A stretch of DNA of 64,000 nt, taken from assembly GCA_023439505.1 (NCBI GenBank), contig JAEXNR010000062.1, positions 124,001 to 188,000 on the forward strand. The letters run 5' to 3'. Below are positions 42,381 to 51,670 of this stretch, piece by piece (the first letter of the stretch is position 1; each line of letters opens with the position of its first letter). The position numbers and the translations under genes were made by a program. The notes beneath the pieces are model-generated. The model did no database searches. It was not told where the DNA came from and saw only the letters and a program-made list of their open reading frames with translations. This DNA comes from Bacillota bacterium. GTDB lineage: Bacteria > Bacillota > Clostridia > Lachnospirales > Lachnospiraceae.

Positions 42381-44324
42381 ATGATAGAATATATGGAAGG
42401 AAGGCGGGAGAGAATGCCGAATCAAATAAACAGGAACAGTAAAGTAAAAGAGGTATACGAAAACCCCATTGGACATGACATTATAAGCAAAATACTGCTT
42501 CAATTAAATAAAAAAGAAATTCTGATCAAAAATCCATTGATCGGTAACATGAAATTACATACGTTGGCATTGCTGACAAGGAAAACACTTGGGGAGGCAT
42601 TTTTCCAAACCTTGATTGATTTGTTGAACAATGAACCGGACAGACCTGGGAAGAATCTTGGAACAATCAGCAGGGCATGGTGGAAGGAGGCAGTGTTTTA
42701 CCAGATTTATCCCAGGAGTTTTATGGATTCTAATGGGGATGGGATTGGAGATCTGTCCGGCATTATCTCTAAGCTGGATTATTTGAAAGAACTGGGAATT
42801 GACGCAATCTGGCTAAGCCCCATCTATGATTCCCCCTGCGATGATAATGGATATGATATCAGAGATTATTATAACATACTGAAAGAATTTGGAACAATGG
42901 AGGAGTTCACCGAACTGCTTGTCCAGATTCATAAGAGAGGTATGAAGCTGATTATGGATCTTGTAGTCAATCATACCTCCGACGAGCATCCCTGGTTTGC
43001 TCATGCACTGAATCACCCGGAATCAAAATACAGGGATTACTATATACTGGATAAATCAAAGGATGGTAATCCGCCGAATAACTGGACTTCTTTCTTTAGC
43101 GGATCTGCATGGAATTATTATGAGAAGCCTGATCTTTGGGGACTGCATCTGTTCTCAAAGAAGCAGATGGATTTGAATTGGGAGAATGAAGGGATGAGGA
43201 AAGAAATTCACAAAATGATCCGGTGGTGGCTGGAACAGGGAGTGGATGGATTTCGTATGGATGTTATCAATTATATTTCCAAGAAGGAAGGACTGCCGGA
43301 CGGAAATGAGATAATTGGTAAGATGATGGGATACTGCGGAATTGAGCATTATTTTTATGGCCCAAAACTCCACGAGTATCTGAGGGAACTGAAGCAGGAA
43401 GCCTTTGCTCCATTTGATGCGTTCACGGTAGGGGAGACGCCGGGTGTGGGCATTGAGATGGCGAAACTCCTGACGGCGGAGGAGCGCAAGGAGCTGGATA
43501 TGGTATTTTCCTTTGATCATCTGGAGACTCCGGGGCATGTCAGATATGATGATTACGAATATGATCTGAACTATTATAAAGAATATATCATTCATTGTAT
43601 AGAAAGTTACGGTGACCGCTGCTGGATGTCTCTGTTTTATGAAAATCATGATAACCCAAGAATGATATCCAAGGTCAATTCAAACCCGGAGTATCGAAAA
43701 CCTTTGGCAAAGCTGCTGGCGATGCTGCAGATGACATTAAAGGGAACCCCATTTCTATATCAGGGGCAGGAGATTGGAGCTGTCAATCAGAAGTTTCAAT
43801 CAATGGAAGAATTAAGGGATGTGGAAAGCATTAATCTTTATCAAGATTTAAGTAAGACCATGGAGGAGGATGCGGCGTTTCGCAGGGTTTTGGCCGGAAG
43901 CAGAGATCATGCGAGAACTCCGATGCAATGGGAGGAAGCTGAACATGCGGGATTCACTTCGGGAACACCATGGATTATGATGGATGAGGATTATAGGGAA
44001 TGGAATGTGAGAAACCAATTGCAGGAGGAGCACTCTGTATTGCAGTTTTATAAGAAACTGATTCGAATCAGAAAAGAAAGTATGGCATTGATATATGGGG
44101 AATTAGAGGTTCTTCACAGAAAGAAAAAGGATCATTTTCTCTATCTGCGCAGACAAGGAAGCGAGTCCTGGCTTGTGGAATGCAACCTGAGCAGCAAAAT
44201 GCTGGTCAGGGAAAAAACCAGTATTGGAAAAGGTACCCTGATACTTTCGAATTATCAGGGTACAGAGAGTGAATTAAGACCTTATGAAGCAAACCTGTAT
44301 CTGATCTGTGACAAACCGGAATGA
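42381..44324 (+). CDS. GH13 alpha-glucosidase with an extra N-terminal domain
   Basis: This 647-residue cytoplasmic enzyme is mostly an oligo-1,6-glucosidase/alpha-glucosidase (from about residue 98): WWKEAVFYQIYPRSFMDSNGDGIGD, MDLVVNHTSDEH, the nucleophile in GFRMDVINY, the acid Glu in FTVGETPG and ENHDNPR with the third carboxylate. The first roughly 95 residues are outside the usual 550-560-residue protein and contain NPIGHDIISKILLQLNKK and KNPLIGNMKLHTLALL. I have no function for this part. There is no signal peptide. AGGAGA precedes the ATG. No sugar transporter is adjacent. Confidence 0.88.
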   Translation: MIEYMEGRRERMPNQINRNSKVKEVYENPIGHDIISKILLQLNKKEILIKNPLIGNMKLHTLALLTRKTLGEAFFQTLIDLLNNEPDRPGKNLGTISRAWWKEAVFYQIYPRSFMDSNGDGIGDLSGIISKLDYLKELGIDAIWLSPIYDSPCDDNGYDIRDYYNILKEFGTMEEFTELLVQIHKRGMKLIMDLVVNHTSDEHPWFAHALNHPESKYRDYYILDKSKDGNPPNNWTSFFSGSAWNYYEKPDLWGLHLFSKKQMDLNWENEGMRKEIHKMIRWWLEQGVDGFRMDVINYISKKEGLPDGNEIIGKMMGYCGIEHYFYGPKLHEYLRELKQEAFAPFDAFTVGETPGVGIEMAKLLTAEERKELDMVFSFDHLETPGHVRYDDYEYDLNYYKEYIIHCIESYGDRCWMSLFYENHDNPRMISKVNSNPEYRKPLAKLLAMLQMTLKGTPFLYQGQEIGAVNQKFQSMEELRDVESINLYQDLSKTMEEDAAFRRVLAGSRDHARTPMQWEEAEHAGFTSGTPWIMMDEDYREWNVRNQLQEEHSVLQFYKKLIRIRKESMALIYGELEVLHRKKKDHFLYLRRQGSESWLVECNLSSKMLVREKTSIGKGTLILSNYQGTESELRPYEANLYLICDKPE

Positions 44325-44373
44325 TCGTAAGAAACCATAGAATATTTTGCAGGAAAAATCTTATAAAAAATCA

Positions 44374-44434
44374 TTGACAAAATCATCGGAAAAGATTATG
44401 ATAAAGGAAAATAATAATAATAATTATCATTATC
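44374..44434 (+). promoter_or_regulatory. Nitroreductase promoter with a Fur-box-like site
   Basis: TTGACA (44374-44379), 17 bases, TATGAT (44397-44402). Read on the - strand, 44416-44434 is GATAATGATAATTATTATT, 17 of 19 matches to the Fur consensus GATAATGATAATCATTATC. It lies downstream of the start point, where repressor binding would block transcription. Confidence 0.6.
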
Positions 44435-44470
44435 ATTATAGATTATAAATGAAAAAGGAAGGTGCCATAT

Positions 44471-45070
44471 ATGGATAATAAGTTTCGTCTTGATATTGAA
44501 AATAGAAGATCGATCTATGCAATTAATAAGGAAGTAAAAATTGAAGATAAGGAAATCGAAGAGATCCTGAAGCATTCCCTGAAATTTGTTCCATCCGCAT
44601 TTAATTCCCAAAGTGCCAGAACGGTTCTTTTATTGGGAGAACATCATGACCGGTTATGGGACATTACAAAAGAAATACTAAGAGGTCTTGTACCGGCAGA
44701 GGCCTTTGGGCAGACTGAGGAGAAAATGGATTCGTTTAAGAATGGTTATGGAACAGTATTGTTCTTTGAAGATCATTCGATTATTGAGGATTTGCAGAAT
44801 CGATTTGCCTTATACAAAGATAATTTTCCTGTTTGGTCCGAGCAATCTTCGGGTATGCTTCAGTTTGTTATCTGGACTCAATTGGAAGCGGCAGGTCTTG
44901 GAGCATCGTTACAGCATTATAATCCATTAATTGACCAGCAGGTGAAAGCACAGTGGGCACTTCCGGCTCACTGGAAACTGATCGCTCAGATGCCCTTTGG
45001 CAATCCGTTCGCACCGGCACAGGAGAAGGAGTTTTTACCGGTGGAGGATAGAATCAAAGTTTTTAGATAA
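44471..45070 (+). CDS. Nitroreductase family protein, Frm2/Hbn1-like
   Basis: This 199-residue FMN-dependent reductase has the family opening IENRRSIYAINKEV, the SAFNSQSAR loop, FKNGYGTVLFFED and the long conserved WSEQSSGMLQFVIWTQLEAAGLGASLQHYNP. That combination marks the fungal Frm2-like group also found in Firmicutes, which reduces nitro compounds or quinones. I use the ATG at 44471, eight bases after AAGGAAGG, instead of an upstream GTG in frame. A Fur-box-like site in its promoter suggests induction in iron limitation or peroxide stress. Confidence 0.87.
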   Translation: MDNKFRLDIENRRSIYAINKEVKIEDKEIEEILKHSLKFVPSAFNSQSARTVLLLGEHHDRLWDITKEILRGLVPAEAFGQTEEKMDSFKNGYGTVLFFEDHSIIEDLQNRFALYKDNFPVWSEQSSGMLQFVIWTQLEAAGLGASLQHYNPLIDQQVKAQWALPAHWKLIAQMPFGNPFAPAQEKEFLPVEDRIKVFR

Positions 45071-45089
45071 AATAGCACAACCCCTTAAG

Positions 45090-45154
45090 AGACAATTTGA
45101 TTTCTGCCTCCGGTAGCTTCGGTGTCGGATTACAGACAATCAAATTGTCTTTTA
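45090..45154 (+). terminator. Terminator of the nitroreductase gene
   Basis: AGACAATTTGATT pairs with AATCAAATTGTCT (13-bp stem) around a GC-richer inner hairpin, followed by TTTTA. Confidence 0.8.
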
Positions 45155-45199
45155 TGTCGTATTTTACACAGACTTAATCAAGCTTTAACCCCCTCTATG

Positions 45200-45228
45200 T
45201 TGACGTAACACCAACATTTTTATATGAT
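45200..45228 (+). promoter_or_regulatory. Promoter of the phospholipase C-like gene
   Basis: TTGACG (45200-45205), 17 bases, TATGAT (45223-45228). The inverted repeat ATGTTG/CAACAT overlaps its -35. Confidence 0.5.
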
Positions 45229-45263
45229 GGATTTAATAGAATACATGATGCAGGGAGGTTATC

Positions 45264-45857
45264 ATGAACAAAGATACTCACATTTGTTTGGCACGTTATT
45301 TAATTGATAACTTGGAGGCGGGGGATTTGATCAAACATAAGAGGGCTTTCTGTTTTGGAAGTATCCTGCCGGATTGTTTACCGACATTTCTAATCAAAAA
45401 GCATAACATGGGAGTTGCGTTTGAGGAACTGAAAGAGCAGATTATTAAAATTACCGACGACTATGAAGAGGAAGGAATTACGACATACTTTTGCAGGCAT
45501 CTTGGTGTGACGGCGCATTATCTGGCTGACTTTTTTACCTATCCGCATAATTCCGGTTTTCGGGGATCACTGAAAGCACATGTTGATTATGAAAGTAAGT
45601 TAGAATGGACGCTGGGGCAATATCTCCTGGGAGACCATTCGGATTTGATTCAATTGGAAAACAGAAAGTTTGGCAACGCACAGGAGATTTGCGATTATAT
45701 TCTGGAAATGCATGATGCGTATCAGAAATCTTATCATCATATTGGAATTGACTGCAGTTTTATTCTCGAACTTTGTGCGAAAGTAATTGGCGCTATTTTA
45801 CGTTTATTTGAAATAAAATTGATGAAAAAGAAAACAGTCTGCGTACAGGCGGCATAA
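45264..45857 (+). CDS. Zinc-dependent phospholipase C-like protein
   Basis: This 197-residue protein fits the zinc-dependent phospholipase C family: an early His (THICLARYLI), GSILPDCLPTF with a metal-binding Asp, HLGVTAHYLADFFTYPH with the HxxxD pair, and KAHVDYESKLEW. Secreted toxins of this family have signal peptides, but this one starts with MNKDTHICL and has none, so it should be cytoplasmic. Such housekeeping forms are widespread in clostridia with unknown substrates. GGGAGG lies before the ATG. Confidence 0.75.
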   Translation: MNKDTHICLARYLIDNLEAGDLIKHKRAFCFGSILPDCLPTFLIKKHNMGVAFEELKEQIIKITDDYEEEGITTYFCRHLGVTAHYLADFFTYPHNSGFRGSLKAHVDYESKLEWTLGQYLLGDHSDLIQLENRKFGNAQEICDYILEMHDAYQKSYHHIGIDCSFILELCAKVIGAILRLFEIKLMKKKTVCVQAA

Positions 45858-45901
45858 GGTACGTAATGGTTTTCTTATTTTTTTGATAATAATTTAACTA
45901 T

Positions 45902-45934
45902 AAAAGAGTCTGGCAAGCGTTGCCAGACTCTTTT
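45902..45934 (+). terminator. Terminator after the phospholipase C-like gene
   Basis: AAAAGAGTCTGGCAA and TTGCCAGACTCTTTT form a perfect 15-bp stem with a three-base GCG loop and U-rich 3' side. Confidence 0.9.
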
Positions 45935-46318
45935 GTTTTGAGCACGATGGTTTTCCTGGATAGGTTATCTGATTTTAGATGAATATTTATTGAAATATGG
46001 ATAGGTTTACGTCAAAAAACAAGTATAAAGTGCAATATTTTTATATCTTATTATAAAATATTGTTTAAAATATAACAATATTGAGAAATTAATATTGTAT
46101 TTGTATTATAAACGAGAAGATAAATTCATTAATAATAGGAGAATATATAGATATATATAATAAGAATTCGAACGGAATGACAATATGTGATAAAATATAT
46201 CACACTAATATGATATAATATAGCCATATATTTATTCATAATAACGAATAAGATGGAGATATATACCAAAGTATTGTAAAATAATTATGAAAAAGAAGTA
46301 TTTTATATAAAATATTAA
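45935..46318. other. Very AT-rich intergenic region
   Basis: About 380 bases of very AT-rich DNA with no gene. An inverted repeat CAATATT/AATATTG lies near 46076-46099, and CAAAGTATTGTA (46267-46278) is shared exactly with 55446-55457 in the second importer's leader. It precedes the first promoter of the catabolic cluster and may be bendable regulatory DNA. Confidence 0.5.
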
Positions 46319-46373
46319 TTGACAATTACCAAATACAGTTATACAATTATAATACAATGTTACTACATAGTAA
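46319..46373 (+). promoter_or_regulatory. First promoter of the catabolic cluster
   Basis: TTGACA (46319-46324), 17 bases, TACAAT (46342-46347). Downstream are AATACAATGTT (46351-46361, reverse of AACATTGTATT) and the inverted repeat TTACTA-CA-TAGTAA (46360-46373), candidate operators. Confidence 0.6.
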
Positions 46374-46420
46374 TAAATCGACGACATATTATAGCACAAT
46401 CACAAATGGAGGGTGAAGAA

Positions 46421-47557
46421 ATGGCGAATAACCTGAAGACAACATCGATGGCATGGGGATCTCCCGGAAGATATATTCAGGGACCGGGTGAATTACTGAA
46501 TTTACCGAAGTACACTTCGAAATTTGGGAATAAGGTATTTGCTATCATTGATCAGTTCTTTTATGAAAAATTAACGCGACAGATTTCCGGGTTGTATGAA
46601 CAAGAGGGCGGTGTATTTCAAAGTGTTATCTTTGATTCAGAGGTTACCATTGAATTTGTTACCGACACTTCTAACACTGCAACTGCATTTTTACCCTCCG
46701 TTATTGTGGGAATCGGAGGTGGAAAGACACTTGATACAGCGAAGGCGGTGGCCGATGATTTACATCTCCCGGTGATTGTAGTGCCGACTTCGGCGTCTAC
46801 TGATGCTCCCACCAGTTCACTGTCTGTATTTTATTTTGCCAATGGGGAACATTCTCATGCAAGACACTACATAAAAAATCCGGATCTGGTACTGATTGAC
46901 AGCAAAATTATTGCCGAGGCTCCGGTACGCTTTCTGGTATCGGGAATGGGAGATGCACTTGCGACGGTGTTTGAAGCAAAAGCGAACGCCAGATCTGATA
47001 GTCCGAATTACATTGCGGGTGAATCCGGAGCATACAGAAGAACGAAGACAGCGATGGTTGTAGCCCAGACATGTTACGATATGCTGCTTAAGAATGGTTT
47101 GAAAGCCAAGATAGCCGCTGAACATCATCTCCTGACAGAAGCAGTGGAGACGATCATTGAAGTGAATACATTGATGAGTGGACTTGGATTTGAGAACACA
47201 GGCTGTGCGGCTGCTCATTCAGTCTGTGAAGGGATAACTGCGGTACCGGATGCGGGAAAGACACTTCATGGGGAACAGGTGGCCTTCGGAACAATCTGTC
47301 AGCTGGTTTCGGAGAATGCACCGGTGGAATTATTGGAGGAAGTGATAGGGTTTTGCATCAGCGTGGGACTTCCGGTAACGCTGGAAGATGTTAAGGTTAA
47401 TCCTACGAGAGAAAATGTAAGACTGATAGCAGAAAGCTCTGTTACAAATTCCTATTGGGGTGCACAGCCTTATCCGGTAACGGTTGAATCCGTTATGGAT
47501 GCAGTTTTCACAGCAGATGCGATGGGGCGCTTCTATAAAGCAAAAGAAAAGAAGTAG
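46421..47557 (+). CDS. Glycerol dehydrogenase-family oxidoreductase (GldA-like)
   Basis: This 378-residue iron/zinc-dependent alcohol dehydrogenase is most like GldA. VGIGGGKTLDTAKAVAD is the NAD site; metal ligands are the Asp in SGMGDALAT and His in AAHSVCEG and LHGEQVAFG. PTSASTDAPTS is typical of GldA. Its place at the head of a sugar or polyol cluster suggests a cluster-specific polyol or hydroxyketone substrate and not necessarily glycerol. ATG 46421 follows GGAGGG at seven bases; the long in-frame extension to 46319 overlaps the promoter. Confidence 0.85.
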   Translation: MANNLKTTSMAWGSPGRYIQGPGELLNLPKYTSKFGNKVFAIIDQFFYEKLTRQISGLYEQEGGVFQSVIFDSEVTIEFVTDTSNTATAFLPSVIVGIGGGKTLDTAKAVADDLHLPVIVVPTSASTDAPTSSLSVFYFANGEHSHARHYIKNPDLVLIDSKIIAEAPVRFLVSGMGDALATVFEAKANARSDSPNYIAGESGAYRRTKTAMVVAQTCYDMLLKNGLKAKIAAEHHLLTEAVETIIEVNTLMSGLGFENTGCAAAHSVCEGITAVPDAGKTLHGEQVAFGTICQLVSENAPVELLEEVIGFCISVGLPVTLEDVKVNPTRENVRLIAESSVTNSYWGAQPYPVTVESVMDAVFTADAMGRFYKAKEKK

Positions 47558-47623
47558 TCAGGATTATAGGGAATGTGTTTAACTTTACATACACATTAAA
47601 CAAAAAAAGGGAGGTTATTTTTC

Positions 47624-48844
47624 ATGAAAAGCAAGAAATTATGGGCGATCTTAGTTGCGATGGTTTTGGTGGTTTCATCTATGGCTGGATGCGGCAAGGT
47701 GGCGGAAGACACCAGTTCCGGCAACACAGCAAAAACAGACGATACGGCAAAGACAGATACTGCTAAGACGGATGACACAGCAGCTACACCGGAGGTGAAA
47801 GATGATGCTGCAGCTGCACCTGCGGGGGACATTGATTATGCGAATTTTAAAATTGATGTTGCGGCAATTCCACAGGAAAAGCTGGATACTACATTATATG
47901 TAGCCACATCAATTCGTGGCCTTGAAAATCCTTATATTGCAACAATTGATGAAGGTGCGAAACTGTTCTGCAAATGGCTTGATAGTATTGGACAGAAGTA
48001 TGAATATCAGGTACTTGATTCCGGCGGTGTTAATGATGTTGAAATTGATAATATGAAACAATTCGCTGCAAAAGCAGGGGGAAATGCGATTGCTTATTCG
48101 GATCCGAATGAAGCTGCGATTGCACCTGCTCTGGCTGAGGCAATGGCTGCATCAGGCGGTTATCTTGGTACAGCATGGAATAGACCGGATGATTCAAGCG
48201 TAACAGATTATAATCCTAATTGGGTAATACATACTTCTCCTGATAATGTGGCAAACGGTAAAGCAATTGCAAAAGCTATGTTTGATACCATTGGTGGAAA
48301 AGGTAAAATATTTGTGGTTCAGGGAATGCTGGGAAATACCGCTAATGTAGATCGTTATAAAGGGCTGCAGCAGGCACTTGCTGAGTATCCTGATATCCAG
48401 GTTGTGGCTGATGATACTGCAAACTGGTCGACGCAGGAAGCACTTACTCTGGTTGAAACATGGTTAAACCAGTTTCCTGATGTAGCCGGTATCTGGTGTG
48501 CAAATGACAGCATGGCATCCGGCGTTCTTCAAGCTCTTGATAGTGTTGGTAAAAAGGGTACGGTTAAAGTGGTAGGTATTGATGCGAATACGGATATCGT
48601 TCAGGAAGTTGCTGACGGCAATGTGGTTGCTACGGTATCCTCTAACGGTTATTTACAGGGTGGCTATACACTGGCAATTTGTTATGCGGCTTGGATTGGA
48701 CAGATAGACCCTGCTAAAATGCCGATTGAATACAGAGAATTTGCTACTCCCGCTACATTAATCACAAAAGACAATGCAAAAGAATACCAGTCATACAAAC
48801 CTGATTTTGACTTCACAGATATTTTCTCTTGCAAAGCAGATTAA
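47624..48844 (+). CDS. Sugar-binding lipoprotein, ribose-type ABC importer 1
   Basis: This 406-residue lipoprotein has the lipobox MAGC with Cys23, then a low-complexity Thr/Lys/Asp linker (repeats of TAKTDDTA, about 30-55) that spaces the binding domain from the membrane. The periplasmic-binding-protein fold of the ribose/galactose group follows from about residue 88, with IWCANDSMASGVLQAL and VVGIDANTDIVQEV near the ligand hinge. A terminator-like hairpin after it could make this gene's mRNA more abundant than that of the permeases. AAAGGGAGG precedes the ATG. Confidence 0.87.
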   Translation: MKSKKLWAILVAMVLVVSSMAGCGKVAEDTSSGNTAKTDDTAKTDTAKTDDTAATPEVKDDAAAAPAGDIDYANFKIDVAAIPQEKLDTTLYVATSIRGLENPYIATIDEGAKLFCKWLDSIGQKYEYQVLDSGGVNDVEIDNMKQFAAKAGGNAIAYSDPNEAAIAPALAEAMAASGGYLGTAWNRPDDSSVTDYNPNWVIHTSPDNVANGKAIAKAMFDTIGGKGKIFVVQGMLGNTANVDRYKGLQQALAEYPDIQVVADDTANWSTQEALTLVETWLNQFPDVAGIWCANDSMASGVLQALDSVGKKGTVKVVGIDANTDIVQEVADGNVVATVSSNGYLQGGYTLAICYAAWIGQIDPAKMPIEYREFATPATLITKDNAKEYQSYKPDFDFTDIFSCKAD

Positions 48845-48883
48845 TAAGATTTGAGTTATGTCCTGCATCGTTTAAAACTTTAT

Positions 48884-48913
48884 AGGGGCTGGCTTCGGCT
48901 CAGCCCCTGTTTT
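48884..48913 (+). terminator. Hairpin terminator after the importer 1 binding-protein gene
   Basis: AGGGGCTG and CAGCCCCT pair around a TTCGG-containing loop, followed by GTTTT. Partial termination here would favour the binding protein over downstream genes. The remaining gap to 49090 shows nothing definite. Confidence 0.7.
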
Positions 48914-49089
48914 ATTCATACAAATGAACAAACAGCTTAAATATGGCATCCATTCATTTGTATTAGGTTGGAAGACCTATGCGTTCAGCTGCGGAGATAA
49001 CATACGATGGTATCAATGTATAGTTGCAAAGTGGTTGAAGAGATGCGCTAAAGTGCTACATGATTAAACAATTGATTGGAGAAATAGTT

Positions 49090-50109
49090 ATGGGAAAAGA
49101 AAATTTGGCATCCTTAACGATTACAGATGAATTTGCTGCAAAAATTAAAGCGGAGAATCAGAAAGAAAAACTCATAAAGCGGGCGCCGCTTTTTGTGTTG
49201 ATTACATTGATTATCGCTTTTACAATTGCAAGAGGTACAGCGTTCGCGTCTGTTAGTAATTTTATCGCCATATTAAATCAATGGTCTATACCGCTTTTGG
49301 TTTCCCTGGGGTTGACTTTTGTTATAGTACTGGGGTGTATCGATCTATCGATTGATGGTACCGTAGGTATGGCAGGATCCATATTATCAGTTTTGGTATT
49401 AAATACACGTACCGGCAGTGATTTGGGCATATTTGGGGCTGTATTGGCTGTACTTGCAAGTGTATTGATTGGATTTTTGGTGGGATTTATTTATGTGAAA
49501 TTCAAAATTCCTTCCTTTATGGTTTCGTTCTGTTTTATGAATATCTGTATCGGAATTGCTTATCTCTCTTACGGCGGAAAGCCGGCTGTCATTCAGGATC
49601 CTTTGTTTAAAAGTCTGGCAAAAGCAAGTTTTCTCGGAATTCCGTTTATTACATGGGTAGCGATTCTTATGCTTGCTGTCTGTTATTATGTGCAGGAATA
49701 TACGGCCCTGGGACGCCATATTTACGCGGTTGGTACGGATGAGACAATTCCGAGAGCAGTTGGTGTTAATGTGGACAGGGTTAAAATTAAAGTATTTACC
49801 CTGGCAGGTTTATGCTTTGGTATTGCTGGTATGGTAGGAGCCATCCGCCTCGGACAGGGGCAGGCTGCAATCGGAACGAATCTGATGTTCCCCGCGCAGG
49901 CGGCCGTTGTTATTGGAGGTACTTCTTTATCGGGTGGTAAAGGCGGTGTTGTCAATACGGTGGTAGGTACTTTGATTATGACGGTATTGGAAAATGGGTT
50001 AACGATGCTGGGTGTAAATCCTTATATTAAGACGGGAATTCAGGGAGCAATTATATTGGTTGCCGTTGCATTGACTGTAAAGCGTGGTTTAACGGTAATC
50101 AGTAAATAG
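49090..50109 (+). CDS. Sugar ABC transporter permease, importer 1 (RbsC-like)
   Basis: This 339-residue permease of the ribose/xylose group has eight to ten membrane helices. GCIDLSIDGTVGMAGS and GTSLSGGKGGVVNTVVG are family landmarks, and ALGRHIYAVGTDETIPRAVGVNVDRVK is the cytoplasmic coupling segment. I use the ATG at 49090 after GGAGA; an earlier in-frame ATG at 49060 has no ribosome site. It precedes the ATPase by 18 bases. A second permease follows, so this importer probably has a mixed permease pair. Confidence 0.87.
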   Translation: MGKENLASLTITDEFAAKIKAENQKEKLIKRAPLFVLITLIIAFTIARGTAFASVSNFIAILNQWSIPLLVSLGLTFVIVLGCIDLSIDGTVGMAGSILSVLVLNTRTGSDLGIFGAVLAVLASVLIGFLVGFIYVKFKIPSFMVSFCFMNICIGIAYLSYGGKPAVIQDPLFKSLAKASFLGIPFITWVAILMLAVCYYVQEYTALGRHIYAVGTDETIPRAVGVNVDRVKIKVFTLAGLCFGIAGMVGAIRLGQGQAAIGTNLMFPAQAAVVIGGTSLSGGKGGVVNTVVGTLIMTVLENGLTMLGVNPYIKTGIQGAIILVAVALTVKRGLTVISK

Positions 50110-50127
50110 AGCCTGGAGGGTATGGAG

Positions 50128-51657
50128 ATGGAAAAGAAATTATTGTTTAGTGCAAAGAATATAACAAAATCCTTCCACGGCACACAAGCCCTGAAGGGTG
50201 TTGATTTGGATGTTTATGAAGGTGAAGTGGTTGGCTTGATTGGAGAAAACGGAGCCGGAAAATCCACACTGTTAAAAATAATTATTGGTGTACAGCCCCA
50301 ATCTTCCGGAGAGATGCAGATGCATGGTAATCCATTTGCCCCAAAGGATCCGCTGGAGGCAAATGCACAGGGAATTGGCATGGTATATCAGGAGCAGTCC
50401 CTGATTGTTAATCTTACGGTTGGCCAAAATATCTTCTTTGGACATGAGAAGGATTTTAAACAGTTTGGCGTTATCAACTGGAACAAGATGTACGCCAAGG
50501 CGAAAAAGGTATTGGAGGAAGTAGGAAGCGGAGACATTAATCCCAGAAAAAAGGTAATTGACCTTAATTTTGCAACACGCCAGATGATTGAGATTGCCAA
50601 GGTGGTAAATGTAACAAAGTCGACGGAACACGATCAGAAATGTTTGATTTTGTTGGATGAGCCGACGTCTGTATTAAATGAGATGGAAGTAAAGCGCCTG
50701 TTCCACGAGATTCGTAAATTAACTGAGAAGGGTCATTCTGTAATTTTTGTATCGCACAGATTGGATGAAGTGCTGGAGATTTCAGACAGGATTTATGTAT
50801 ATAAAGATGGCGAAAATGCGGGTAATATGAATACGGCTGATGCAGATGAAGCAAAGCTTTATGAAGCCATGGTTGGAAGAGAAACAACAACGGAATACTA
50901 TAAATTGGAGAAACAAATAAAACCGCAGAAGGATGTGGTTTTGGAACTGAAAGATCTTGGATTTTGGGGAGCTTTTAAACATTGCGATATCAGGCTGCAT
51001 AAGGGAGAGATCCTTGGTATTGCCGGTGTGGTAGGTTCCGGAAAAGAAGAACTTTGCTCTATTATTTGTGGAGATGAAAAATATACTTCCGGGGAAATGT
51101 ATGTCAAAGGGAAAAAAGTCGACTATACCAGACCGGCGCAGGCACTAAAGGATGGTATTTTGATGATTCCGAAAGAACGTTTGGTAGAAGGCGTGGTAAG
51201 AGGCCTTTCGGTGGGAGAAAATATTGCTCTGTCCAATACCAATTTGCTGACAAAGAATGGTATCATTTCTAAAAAGAAATTAAATCAACAGGCAGATAGC
51301 TGGATTGAAAAGCTCAGGATTAAGACAACAGGGCGTCAGGAGTTATTGATACAACTATCCGGCGGTAATCAACAAAAAGTTGTATTCGCAAGGGCGCTTG
51401 CTTCCCAAGCGGATATTATCATACTGAATCATCCCACCCGAGGCGTTGATGTTGGTGCCAAAGAGGAAATCTATAGTTTGATACGGGATATTGTGTCTGA
51501 GGGTAAGTCTGTCATTCTTCTGGGCGATACACTGGATGAGTGCATTGGGCTAAGTAACAAAATACTGGTAATGCGTGATGGGTTAATCACCGGCGAGTTT
51601 GGTGCGGACGTGGATGAAAAACCCAGTCAGGTCAGCATTGTTAGTATGATGATGTAG
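50128..51657 (+). CDS. Sugar ABC transporter ATPase, importer 1 (RbsA-like, altered second half)
   Basis: This 509-residue double ATPase drives importer 1. The first half is standard in Walker A (GENGAGKS near 34) and Walker B (LILLDEPTSV), but its signature region reads IDLNFATRQMIEIAKVV. The second half has LSGGNQQKVVFARAL, yet its Walker B reads IIILNHPTRGVD where the family has LDEPTRGVD, so the Mg-binding Asp and catalytic Glu positions are Asn and His. One half is probably catalytically weak. GGAGGG fits ATG 50128; the ATG at 50122 is one base from it. Confidence 0.85.
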   Translation: MEKKLLFSAKNITKSFHGTQALKGVDLDVYEGEVVGLIGENGAGKSTLLKIIIGVQPQSSGEMQMHGNPFAPKDPLEANAQGIGMVYQEQSLIVNLTVGQNIFFGHEKDFKQFGVINWNKMYAKAKKVLEEVGSGDINPRKKVIDLNFATRQMIEIAKVVNVTKSTEHDQKCLILLDEPTSVLNEMEVKRLFHEIRKLTEKGHSVIFVSHRLDEVLEISDRIYVYKDGENAGNMNTADADEAKLYEAMVGRETTTEYYKLEKQIKPQKDVVLELKDLGFWGAFKHCDIRLHKGEILGIAGVVGSGKEELCSIICGDEKYTSGEMYVKGKKVDYTRPAQALKDGILMIPKERLVEGVVRGLSVGENIALSNTNLLTKNGIISKKKLNQQADSWIEKLRIKTTGRQELLIQLSGGNQQKVVFARALASQADIIILNHPTRGVDVGAKEEIYSLIRDIVSEGKSVILLGDTLDECIGLSNKILVMRDGLITGEFGADVDEKPSQVSIVSMMM

Positions 51658-51670
51658 GGAGGGATATTAC

